Assembly (NCBI GenBank): GCA_002730975.1
Contig: PCBO01000004.1
Coordinates: 1-64,000 of the forward strand
Direction of reading: 5' to 3'
From: Opitutia bacterium
GTDB lineage: Bacteria; Verrucomicrobiota; Verrucomicrobiia; Opitutales; Seribacteraceae
Length of the DNA: 64,000 nucleotides
Each line of letters begins with the position of its first letter. Position 1 is the stretch's first letter. Under the pieces are notes generated by a model, which was not told the origin of the DNA, did not search any database, and saw only the letters and a list, made by a program, of their open reading frames with translations. Below are positions 18,419 to 26,011 of the stretch, piece by piece. Made by a program: the position numbers and the translations under genes.

Positions 18419-19273
18419 ATGAAATTAATCCGAAAAGGAGAACCTGGAGAAGAATCACCCGGGCTCATCCTGCCCGACGGTCGCGAGGTCGACGTCTCCG
18501 CATTCGAAGAAGACTACGACGAAATATTCCTGGAGACCGATGGTCTCGAACGCCTCGCGGAATGGGCCCGAGAGCACGCCGAGTCATCCCCTCCCTTTCC
18601 TGACGGCGATCGCTATGGCCCACCTATCAATCGCCCGAGCAAGATAGTCTGCATCGGTTTGAACTTCGCCGACCATGCCGCCGAATCTGGGATGGCACTG
18701 CCTGCCGAACCAGTAATCTTCTTCAAGGCCTCCTCCGCGTTTTGCGGCCCGAACGACGACTTGATAATTCCTCGTGGGGGAGACAAAACCGACTGGGAAG
18801 TCGAACTTGCATTCGTCATCGGCAAGCGGGCAAGCTACGTCGATGAAACCGAAGCTCTCGACTACCTCGCAGGATACTCCCTTCACAACGACTACAGTGA
18901 ACGAGGCTTCCAACTGGATCGCTGTGGCCAATGGGTGAAGGGGAAAAGCTGCGATTCCTTTGCTCCCTTGGGGCCCTTCCTCGCCACGCCCGACGAGCTT
19001 TCGGACGTAAACGACCTCCGCATGTGGCTTACGGTAAACGGGGAGAACAAACAAGAAAGCAATACCTCGAATCTTCACTTCAAGATTCCTTTTCTCATAA
19101 GTTATCTGAGTCAGTTCATGACTCTCTTGCCGGGAGACGTCATCTCGACGGGAACCCCTCACGGCGTTGGTCTCGGGTTCGATCCTCCGCAATACCTGAA
19201 ACCCGGCGACGTCGTGGAACTGGGAATAGAAGGTCTTGGCACATCTAGCCAAAAGGCAGTCGCAGCGTCTTGA
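18419..19273 (+). CDS. fumarylacetoacetate hydrolase family protein
   Basis: IVCIGLNFADHAAESGMALPAEPVIFFKASSAFCGPNDDLIIP, DWEVELAFVIGKRA, GDVISTGTPHGVGLGFDPPQYLKPGDVVELGIEGLG. Confidence 0.9.
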   Translation: MKLIRKGEPGEESPGLILPDGREVDVSAFEEDYDEIFLETDGLERLAEWAREHAESSPPFPDGDRYGPPINRPSKIVCIGLNFADHAAESGMALPAEPVIFFKASSAFCGPNDDLIIPRGGDKTDWEVELAFVIGKRASYVDETEALDYLAGYSLHNDYSERGFQLDRCGQWVKGKSCDSFAPLGPFLATPDELSDVNDLRMWLTVNGENKQESNTSNLHFKIPFLISYLSQFMTLLPGDVISTGTPHGVGLGFDPPQYLKPGDVVELGIEGLGTSSQKAVAAS

Positions 19274-20064
19274 ATCTAAAACTACAAGGCAAGGTCGTAC
19301 TCGTCACGGGCGGGGCAAAAGGAATCGGCGAAGCAATTGTTCGTTCCTTTGCGGAAGAAGGTGCGATCGTCTCTATCGTCGACCGTAATCCCGAAATCGC
19401 CGAAAAGCTTATTCAAGAGATTGAGTCCTCGGGAGGGAAAGCATTCTGCATCCCGACCGAACTCACGGACGAGGAGGCATGCCGCAACGCAGTCGAAAAA
19501 ACCGTCGACCGAGGGGGAAGTCTAAACGTACTCGTGCACAATGCGGGAGTGAACGACGGGGTGGGCCTCGACTCCTCTCCGAGCGATTTCCAGAGCTCTA
19601 TTCAAAAGAGCCTTTTCCACGTTTTCACACTCACGCACTTCGCCTTGGACAAGCTTGTAGAATCGAAAGGGAACATAATAAACATCGGTTCCAAGGTAGC
19701 CGTCACGGGACAAGGCGGGACATCCGGTTACGCCGCTTGCAAGGGCGCAATGAACGCCCTTACTCGTGAATGGGCTCTTGACCTCGCCGATCGCGGCGTT
19801 CGAGTCAACGCCGTGATCCCTGCCGAGGTCATGACCCCCATGTATAAGCGCTGGCTGGACTCTCTCGACAACCCCGAAAAAACCTTGGCCTCCATTGAGC
19901 AAAACATCCCACTCGGCAAACGGATGACCACGGATGCGGAAATCGCGGATGCTGTGGCCTTTCTAGCTTCCGAACGCTCGTCACACACTACTGGGCAAAT
20001 ATTCTATCCCGATGGCGGTTACGTTCACTTTGATCGCGCCTACGGAAAAATAAAACTCGACTAA
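19270..20064 (+). CDS. SDR-family oxidoreductase (candidate L-fucose dehydrogenase-like)
   Basis: TTG start overlapping previous stop; VTGGAKGIGEA, HNAGVND, YAACKGA; C-terminal DGGYVHFDRAYG resembles the VHLDRA ending of L-fucose dehydrogenase-like SDRs. Confidence 0.8.
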   Translation: MNLKLQGKVVLVTGGAKGIGEAIVRSFAEEGAIVSIVDRNPEIAEKLIQEIESSGGKAFCIPTELTDEEACRNAVEKTVDRGGSLNVLVHNAGVNDGVGLDSSPSDFQSSIQKSLFHVFTLTHFALDKLVESKGNIINIGSKVAVTGQGGTSGYAACKGAMNALTREWALDLADRGVRVNAVIPAEVMTPMYKRWLDSLDNPEKTLASIEQNIPLGKRMTTDAEIADAVAFLASERSSHTTGQIFYPDGGYVHFDRAYGKIKLD

Positions 20065-20072
20065 AATCATTC

Positions 20073-21269
20073 GTGAAGTCCGACATCTGTATAATCGGCG
20101 GTGGGATCGTTGGCTTGGCAACGGCTTACCGCCTCACTGAAAGCCACCCAAGCAAACGAATCATCGTATTGGAAAAGGAGACCCGCGTGGCCGAGCACCA
20201 GACAGGCCACAACTCGGGGGTACTGCACTCCGGCATTTACTACAAACCGGGTTCCCTCAAGGCGATCAACTGCCGCGCAGGAAAAGTAGCCATGGAAACC
20301 TTCTGCCAAAAGGAAGGCATCGACCACGACATTTGCGGGAAGGTAATCGTTGCCCTCGATGAAGAGGAAGTTCCCCGCATGCAAAAAATCTACGAGCGTG
20401 GACAAGCCAATGGAATTAGCTGTGAACTAATCTCGAAAGAACGCCTCGCTGAGCTCGAGCCCCACTCCGCCGGCGTCGCAGCCATACATGTACCCGAGTG
20501 CGGAATTGTCAATTATCGTCAGGTATGCGAACGCCTGGCGCATCGCGTAGATGAAAAAGACGGCAACCAAGTCATCAACGATGCCAAGGTTACCCGGATT
20601 AGCAAAACCGCGGACGGTCAGATCGTACACTCGTCCCAAGGAGAGGTCGAAACCTCCTTCATCGTAAATTGCTCGGGCCTTCACTCCGACCGAGTGACCT
20701 CCTTGGGGGGAGAAACCCCACCCGCCAAGATCATTCCCTTCAAAGGGGAATACTACGAGTTAAAGGAGGAAGCCGGTCACCTCTGTCGCAACCTTATCTA
20801 CCCGGTGCCCGACCCTCAGTTTCCTTTTCTCGGCGTCCACTTCACCCGGATGATAGACAACTCCGTCGAATGCGGCCCCAACGCAGTGCTCGCCTTTGGT
20901 CGCGAAGCCTATGGCAAGCTCGACCTCAACCTGCGGGACCTTCTCGAATCCCTATTCTACAGGGGCTTCCAAAAAATGGCATGGAAACACTGGAAGATGG
21001 GCCTCGGTGAAATGTGGCGCTCTTACAACAAGGTAGCCTTCGTCAAAGCGCTGCGCCGACTCATTCCCGAGATCAACGCCGAGCATCTAAAATCCGTTCC
21101 TGCTGGAATTCGGGCTCAGGCAGTAACTCCCGACGGCGGACTCGTCGACGACTTTCTCATCCAAGAAACGGACAGGATCGTAAACGTATGCAACGCCCCG
21201 TCACCAGCCGCCACCGCATCCCTCAACATCGGACAACACATCGTCGAGAAGCTCGCCGGGAGATTTTAG
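20073..21269 (+). CDS. lhgO: L-2-hydroxyglutarate oxidase-like FAD-dependent oxidoreductase
   Basis: GTG start; ICIIGGGIVGLATAYRL FAD motif, TGHNSGVLHSGIYYKPGSLKA, HFTRMIDNSVECGPNAVLAFGREAY; full length. Confidence 0.8.
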   Translation: MKSDICIIGGGIVGLATAYRLTESHPSKRIIVLEKETRVAEHQTGHNSGVLHSGIYYKPGSLKAINCRAGKVAMETFCQKEGIDHDICGKVIVALDEEEVPRMQKIYERGQANGISCELISKERLAELEPHSAGVAAIHVPECGIVNYRQVCERLAHRVDEKDGNQVINDAKVTRISKTADGQIVHSSQGEVETSFIVNCSGLHSDRVTSLGGETPPAKIIPFKGEYYELKEEAGHLCRNLIYPVPDPQFPFLGVHFTRMIDNSVECGPNAVLAFGREAYGKLDLNLRDLLESLFYRGFQKMAWKHWKMGLGEMWRSYNKVAFVKALRRLIPEINAEHLKSVPAGIRAQAVTPDGGLVDDFLIQETDRIVNVCNAPSPAATASLNIGQHIVEKLAGRF

Positions 21270-21339
21270 CTTCGGATAAAGTTGTTTGTGAATAAAAGGT
21301 TGTCCTCATCTGCAGAAGCGGCACCGAGAATAACGAATA

Positions 21340-21380
21340 GAGGGTATGGCGGAATTGGTAGACGCGCCGGATTCAAAATC
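21340..21380 (+). pseudogene. 5' fragment of a tRNA-Leu (acceptor strand through anticodon loop)
   Basis: GAGGGTA TGGCGGAATTGGTAGACGCGCCGGATTCAAAATC matches the D-arm and anticodon loop of the intact tRNA-Leu at 23885, with one mismatch from TGGCGG through AAAATC; no 3' half follows. Confidence 0.8.
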
Positions 21381-21540
21381 GCAACTTAATTTATTGGAAA
21401 TCAGAAAGTTCCAGATAAACACTAGGTTTCCCCTTACGAGTTAGGGACATAAGACCAAGAAAAAGGGGTGCTTTGGGACAAAGTTTGGAAGACATCATGC
21501 CGCCATCCAACGATGGCGGCTCCGACAAGCCGAATTGAAA

Positions 21541-21585
21541 CCACCCTACCCGCCCTTGACTCCCTAATGCAGCGACGTCTAGGGT
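21541..21585 (+). repeat. repeat R1 copy 1
   Basis: CCACCCTACCCGCCCTTGACTCCCTAATGCAGCGACGTCTAGGGTG; ends CACCCTA/TAGGGTG are complementary. Confidence 0.75.
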
Positions 21586-21616
21586 GAGGGGAATAGGGTT
21601 TGGAGCATGAAGGCTC

Positions 21617-21654
21617 GTTAAAAAATTAGCGAAAACTTGTAATAGGCGAATCAA
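21617..21654 (-). repeat. repeat R2 copy A (inverted relative to copy B)
   Basis: Reverse complement TTGATTCGCCTATTACAAGTTTTCGCTAATTTTTTAAC matches copy B at 33 of 38 positions by hand alignment. Confidence 0.7.
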
Positions 21655-21799
21655 TCGAAAGGCTCAACAGGTTGACCCGTTGGCGATTATATCAGGTTGG
21701 GCCAGCCGATGCGAGGGGAGAGCGAGGAGTAAGGTTTCAGGGATGACGGCTAGGAGACAAGACTTGATTAGCAAACCATCATATGATGACCTGAAAGTT

Positions 21800-22522
21800 A
21801 TGAAATCTAGAAGAAAATTCATCAAGTTAAGCGCTTTGGCTGCTCTAGTGATCAAGGAAAAATCCTATGCTTTCGAACCTGCCAAAAAACCATTTATCCA
21901 TGGGTTCAACTTTAAATTCAAAAGAGGTGTTCCGGATGAGGAAATCTCGTCCTTAATGAAGGAATTGGCTGCTATAAAAAAGAAAGTACCTGTTCTTAAG
22001 GAGTTTTTGATAGGTAAAAACATAGCCAAGAGAACACATGGATTTCAGTATGGTGAGATTGCAGTCTTTGATAAAAAAGAGGATCTCATGACCTATGAGA
22101 AACATCCCGAGCATCAGAAACTAGTGAGAAAAATTCTTCCGAGAATGGAAATTGGAAATGGAATGGATTTTTTTCCGATTGGTAAGCTGGACACGAAACT
22201 TGGCGAAAAGAGTTACAAGGGTCATTTCATCCATGCCTTCAATTTTAAATTCAAGGTCGGGGTTTCTAATGACGAAATTGCCGAGTTGATGAATGAACTT
22301 GCTGGCCTTAAAGGAAAAATTCCAGTTCTCAAAGAATTGTTGGTTGGAAAAAACGAGGCGCGTTGGCAAAGGGGCTTTCAATACGGCCAGATTTCTGTCT
22401 TTGATAAAAAAGAGGATCTTATGACCTATGACAAACATCCCGAACACCAAAAATTGGTTCGGAAGATTATTCCTAAACTTGCGGGTGGAAACGCCATGGA
22501 TTTTATTCCTATAGATGCTTGA
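21800..22522 (+). CDS. Tat-signal protein with two tandem Dabb (stress-responsive A/B barrel-like) domains
   Basis: Start at MKSRRKFIKLSALAAL (SRRxFxK Tat-like); two highly similar ~95-aa repeats (H[GA]FNFKFK.GV...MTY[ED]KHPEHQKLVRKI[LI]P). Confidence 0.7.
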   Translation: MKSRRKFIKLSALAALVIKEKSYAFEPAKKPFIHGFNFKFKRGVPDEEISSLMKELAAIKKKVPVLKEFLIGKNIAKRTHGFQYGEIAVFDKKEDLMTYEKHPEHQKLVRKILPRMEIGNGMDFFPIGKLDTKLGEKSYKGHFIHAFNFKFKVGVSNDEIAELMNELAGLKGKIPVLKELLVGKNEARWQRGFQYGQISVFDKKEDLMTYDKHPEHQKLVRKIIPKLAGGNAMDFIPIDA

Positions 22523-22867
22523 TCCTTTCTGTGATAGGCATTTGAGATTGAATTTAGTTCAAATACACATGATAGCGACCTTCCCAATATGAGATGGAGG
22601 CAAGAGTTGGCCGGATATTATAATCGCATTTGGATTTGGGGGGGGAACTTTAGTCGCGATGTTTTCATCCATGCTATTGCTGGGGTGTACCTTATAGAGA
22701 GGAAAAGACAGTTTGAAGCATAACGAAGAACTTATAGCCAAAAGCACTCGGATTACTTGGGTTGTCGGCTTTGTATCATTAGGGACAATGGCGGTAACCA
22801 TGCTTTAGTACTTTGATGGGGATTTACTACCTATACCAAGAAACTGGTGTATCGACTCTGAACAAAG

Positions 22868-22912
22868 CCACCCTACCCGCCCTTGACTCGCCAAAACGGC
22901 AGCGGCTTCGAC
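22868..22912 (+). repeat. repeat R1 copy 2
   Basis: CCACCCTACCCGCCCTTGACTCGCCAAAACGGCAGCGGCTTCGACG; same orientation as copies 1 and 3. Confidence 0.75.
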
Positions 22913-22923
22913 GAGACAGAAGC

Positions 22924-23172
22924 CTACTTGAACTTACCCCGACCCCGCCTGGCCATGTCCCGCAAGGTCTGGCAAATCATCGGCACCGCCGGCTTGCTGT
23001 CCTCAGACTCGATGATCTCGAAGAAGGACAGGAGAGCCTGATTCATCATTTGGTTGGTGTTCCAGTTCCCGTATTTCTTGTATTCCTCGACCTTCTTCCA
23101 AGTTTCCAAAGAGATGCGAGTGGTAAAAGATTTGGATTCCTTTTTAGGCTTAGTTTTTTTACGTGCGGTCAT
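22924..23172 (-). CDS. small ribbon-helix-helix-like protein
   Basis: Start at MTARKKTKPKKESKSFTTRISLETWKKVEEYKKYGNWNTNQMMNQALLSFFEI; basic N-terminus plus RHH-like pattern. Confidence 0.5.
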   Translation of the reverse strand: MTARKKTKPKKESKSFTTRISLETWKKVEEYKKYGNWNTNQMMNQALLSFFEIIESEDSKPAVPMICQTLRDMARRGRGKFK

Positions 23173-23236
23173 ATAGTATTTACAGTAATTTATTAAATAC
23201 AAAAAGTTCTATCAAATTAAAACAATTAAGCAAGAT

Positions 23237-23278
23237 CGTCCTACCCGCCCTTGACCCGCCAATGCGACGGCGACTAGA
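23237..23278 (+). repeat. repeat R1 copy 3
   Basis: CGTCCTACCCGCCCTTGACCCGCCAATGCGACGGCGACTAG; same orientation. Confidence 0.7.
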
Positions 23279-23690
23279 ATGCTTAGTGACGCCTTCAGAG
23301 ACCTTAGAAACACCGGGATTTCACATCTCTAAACCTTTTCGGTCCGGCACACAAAATGTGGAAAGACTCGTAAGCGATGAATGGAGAAATAATAACAATA
23401 ATAAAACCGCCGACAAAACCTGGGTGAATTATGGCTTCAAGAGTAATATGTTTATATATTATGTAACAACCTAGAGGCCTCGTAATCAGGAAATAAAAAA
23501 TTTCGGAACAAAATACATAAGAAGCCACCTACCGAGAAATTTGTTTCTTTTTTTTCAGATCGGGCTAACCGCAAGACTAGCATCTCAACTCTCCTTCCCA
23601 TCGCTTGAGTTTGCAGTGTCCGTTGGGACAGGATTCAGGCTTACTAAAGTTTTTTGAATCTCCCACCTCGCTATTTTGGGCCTTTTGTAG

Positions 23691-23728
23691 TTGGTTCGGC
23701 TATTACAAATTGTCGCTAATTTTGTAAC
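23691..23728 (+). repeat. repeat R2 copy B
   Basis: TTGGTTCGGCTATTACAAATTGTCGCTAATTTTGTAAC. Confidence 0.7.
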
Positions 23729-23884
23729 CATTACACAACACTGGCCTCTTCCCAACCTCGGCTTGAACCCTATCAACGAACGGCAGATTTTGATTGAGTC
23801 AGTACAAAGTCAGTGCATGATGAACAAAACTTTCGTTTGTACCCGATTTGATGAAGCAAACAAACGACTGAGAATAAACAATTT

Positions 23885-23971
23885 GCCCGGATGGCGGAAT
23901 TGGTAGACGCGCTGGATTCAAAATCCAGTTCCCGCAAGGGAGTGAGGGTTCGACCCCCTCTCCGGGCACCA
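23885..23971 (+). tRNA. tRNA-Leu (anticodon CAA), CCA encoded
   Basis: GCCCGGATGGCGGAATTGGTAGACGCGCTGGATTCAAAATCCAGTTCCCGCAAGGGAGTGAGGGTTCGACCCCCTCTCCGGGCACCA; acceptor GCCCGGA/TCCGGGC, anticodon stem CTGGA/TCCAG with loop TTCAAAA, long variable arm, T-loop GGTTCGACCCC. Confidence 0.95.
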
Positions 23972-24020
23972 GTCTCAAGAAAAGCAAAACTCTCTCTCCA
24001 CAACAATTAGCCTTATTAAA

Positions 24021-24998
24021 ATGAAGTACCTTAGTTTTGTTTTCCTAGTTTCATTTACTCTCGTGCAGTTCTCCAATGGCCAAGAGGAGCTCAAAGAAGA
24101 ACTCGAAGAAAGCTTGTTCGAAATGGTCGAGCAGCTTGAAGAGAGAAAAAGCTTTCATGATGAACTCGAGGAAAACCTGCAGAGTCTCCTCGACGACAAA
24201 ATCTCAGAGGACGAAATTGAAGAGGATATGCTTCAAGCAGAGATTGAGGGAAACGAGGAGTGGATTGAACGAAACACAAATCATATTGAAAAGCTAAGGC
24301 TAATTATTGACTCCGATGACCTTGACCCGGAGCAAAAGGAATCGTCGTTTGCCAATGGCATGAAAAGACTCCGGCGCATCAATCATCTCCATGAATTAGA
24401 GTTCGCAAGCCATCGTATGGAAGTCGAACTCGAGCTTCATGTGGAAAAGGATGAGGAAGAAACTGTGGACCGCCTCGAAAGGAGATTGGACAACTTAAAC
24501 CTAAGGATAGAAAGAACTCAGGAAATCCACGCAGAATGGGACCAAGTAGCTGCTGCTAGAAAATCGGAACAATATGAAAAAGCTGAGAAATTGAGCCAAG
24601 CTTTGTGGCTACGGGAACGAGACCTTGAACTAGGTATCCAACTGGATGACATTAACATGGAAGTTGCCGAGACCAAGGGACAATCCGCGGAACTTAAAGC
24701 GGAATCGAAGCGGGTGGAAAAAATCCTGAATTTGACAATCGAAAGGCAAAAGCAAACTCAACGCATGGCCGAAAAATGGGCAATTCTAAAGGAAAAACTG
24801 AAGGCATCAGACATGCACCAGAAGCATGAATTGATTGAGAACTTCGATCGTGCGGAAGAAAAATTTCACCTCACCAACGAAGTCCTGAACATACGAAAAA
24901 ACCTACTCTTTGCTGAGTCAGAAGGCAACTTGGATGAAATTGAAGAATTGCAGGCTAACATCGAGGAACTTGAGCAAGAAATCAAGGGTATCAACTAG
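24021..24998 (+). CDS. secreted acidic coiled-coil protein
   Basis: Signal peptide MKYLSFVFLVSFTLVQFSNG followed by Glu/Leu/Lys-rich heptad-like sequence throughout. Confidence 0.7.
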   Translation: MKYLSFVFLVSFTLVQFSNGQEELKEELEESLFEMVEQLEERKSFHDELEENLQSLLDDKISEDEIEEDMLQAEIEGNEEWIERNTNHIEKLRLIIDSDDLDPEQKESSFANGMKRLRRINHLHELEFASHRMEVELELHVEKDEEETVDRLERRLDNLNLRIERTQEIHAEWDQVAAARKSEQYEKAEKLSQALWLRERDLELGIQLDDINMEVAETKGQSAELKAESKRVEKILNLTIERQKQTQRMAEKWAILKEKLKASDMHQKHELIENFDRAEEKFHLTNEVLNIRKNLLFAESEGNLDEIEELQANIEELEQEIKGIN

Positions 24999-25072
24999 CA
25001 AGTCTACTAATAAAAGCTAAATGCCGAATCCGAAATAGTGGAAATTTCCATTTGCTCGGTATTTTTCAGTTT

Positions 25073-26011
25073 TCAGGGGAAATAAATGCGGCTCATTTTG
25101 CTTAGGATTTCTTCCAGGCGATCGTAGTATTCCAAATCCTTAAGCTTTGTCTTGCGGGAGCGATGGCGGGCTAGTTCGAGCTCGAGAGCATCGCGCTCGG
25201 CCCGTTGGCCGGCGGTAAGCTTGCGTTCGTTTGCACTTGGAACCAAATGAATTTGATGAGCTCGCAGTCCATCGGGCAAGAGGCCTTCCTCCGCGCTGTT
25301 GCTAGTCACCTGCAAGCCGCGAAACCAGTCCGACTGGGTACCTTTGCCGTCGCCATTGTCGTCAAGCAGAGAGTGCTCGGTTGCGAGACGTCCCTCTTCC
25401 TCGTAAAAAGCCGCGGTACGACGGGCGGCAATGAGCCAAGCCTCGAGGAGGGAGGTCTGCCCGTCCTTGTCGAGGTCGGCGGTGGAATCGCCGATGGCAG
25501 TGGCCAAGAAGCCACCGAGGCGACAATAGTTTCGCTCCACTCCGCTGCGGGTTGCAGTGATCACCACGCGCCCCTTGGCTCTGAGACTGTTGTGGAAGGG
25601 GGAGCTTGAAGAAGCGCAATTGACAATGACCAAAGGTCGTTCGAAATCCTTCAACCACTCGGCCAGTTCGCCCGCCTCAAGGTCCGGCCCGTTGAGGTTG
25701 AACTTCGCCTGCTTCCCCGCATAGGTGCCGTGCCCCAGCAACACGATCCAAAGGGGTTGCGGGCTTTTTTTCGATTCCTTGGCGAGAATTTTGCGCAAGT
25801 TATCCTTGGGATCAGCTTTCTTCGCCTTACCCACTTGGCGAAAGGTGGCCTTGGCTTTCTTGGAAGCCGCCTTCCACCGGTCCGCCCACTTCGCGAAATC
25901 TTGGCCGTACTCCTCAGTGCCTGAGGCTCCCGTAACTACGATTACGGAGGACTTTTCGGCAGCGCCGAGCAGACCGACGACGAAGGGTAGAAAAATGAGG
26001 GCGACACGCAT
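25073..26011 (-). CDS. caspase/legumain-like (C13-type fold) peptidase, secreted
   Basis: Start at MRVALIFLPFVVG (TGATG overlap with upstream gene); LWIVLLGHGTY (His) and PLVIVNCASSSS (Cys) arranged as in clan CD peptidases. Confidence 0.6.
   Translation of the reverse strand: MRVALIFLPFVVGLLGAAEKSSVIVVTGASGTEEYGQDFAKWADRWKAASKKAKATFRQVGKAKKADPKDNLRKILAKESKKSPQPLWIVLLGHGTYAGKQAKFNLNGPDLEAGELAEWLKDFERPLVIVNCASSSSPFHNSLRAKGRVVITATRSGVERNYCRLGGFLATAIGDSTADLDKDGQTSLLEAWLIAARRTAAFYEEEGRLATEHSLLDDNGDGKGTQSDWFRGLQVTSNSAEEGLLPDGLRAHQIHLVPSANERKLTAGQRAERDALELELARHRSRKTKLKDLEYYDRLEEILSKMSRIYFP

Noticed and set aside
21391-21654. Minus-strand ORF MIRLLQVFANFLT...LDVAALGSQGRVGW and its partial look-alike MVRLLQIVANFVT at 23691
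   Set aside because: Both read through the R1/R2 repeats; treated as repeats rather than genes because there is no extended conserved protein outside them.
22559-22801. Minus-strand 80-aa ORF, and on the plus strand a short hydrophobic stretch KHNEELIAKSTRITWVVGFVSLGTMAVTML at about 22711-22807
   Set aside because: Too short and no recognisable family; could be a decayed membrane gene but cannot be supported.
21541-23278. Interpretation of the R1 repeats as integron attC sites or a CRISPR array
   Set aside because: No clear GTTRRRY/RYYYAAC cores, no integrase in the window; spacing is irregular and far too long for CRISPR spacers.
23773-24006. Minus-strand ORFs covering the tRNA-Leu (GARRGGRTLTPLRELDFESSASTNS)
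   Set aside because: Antisense translation of tRNA-Leu, a well-known annotation artefact.
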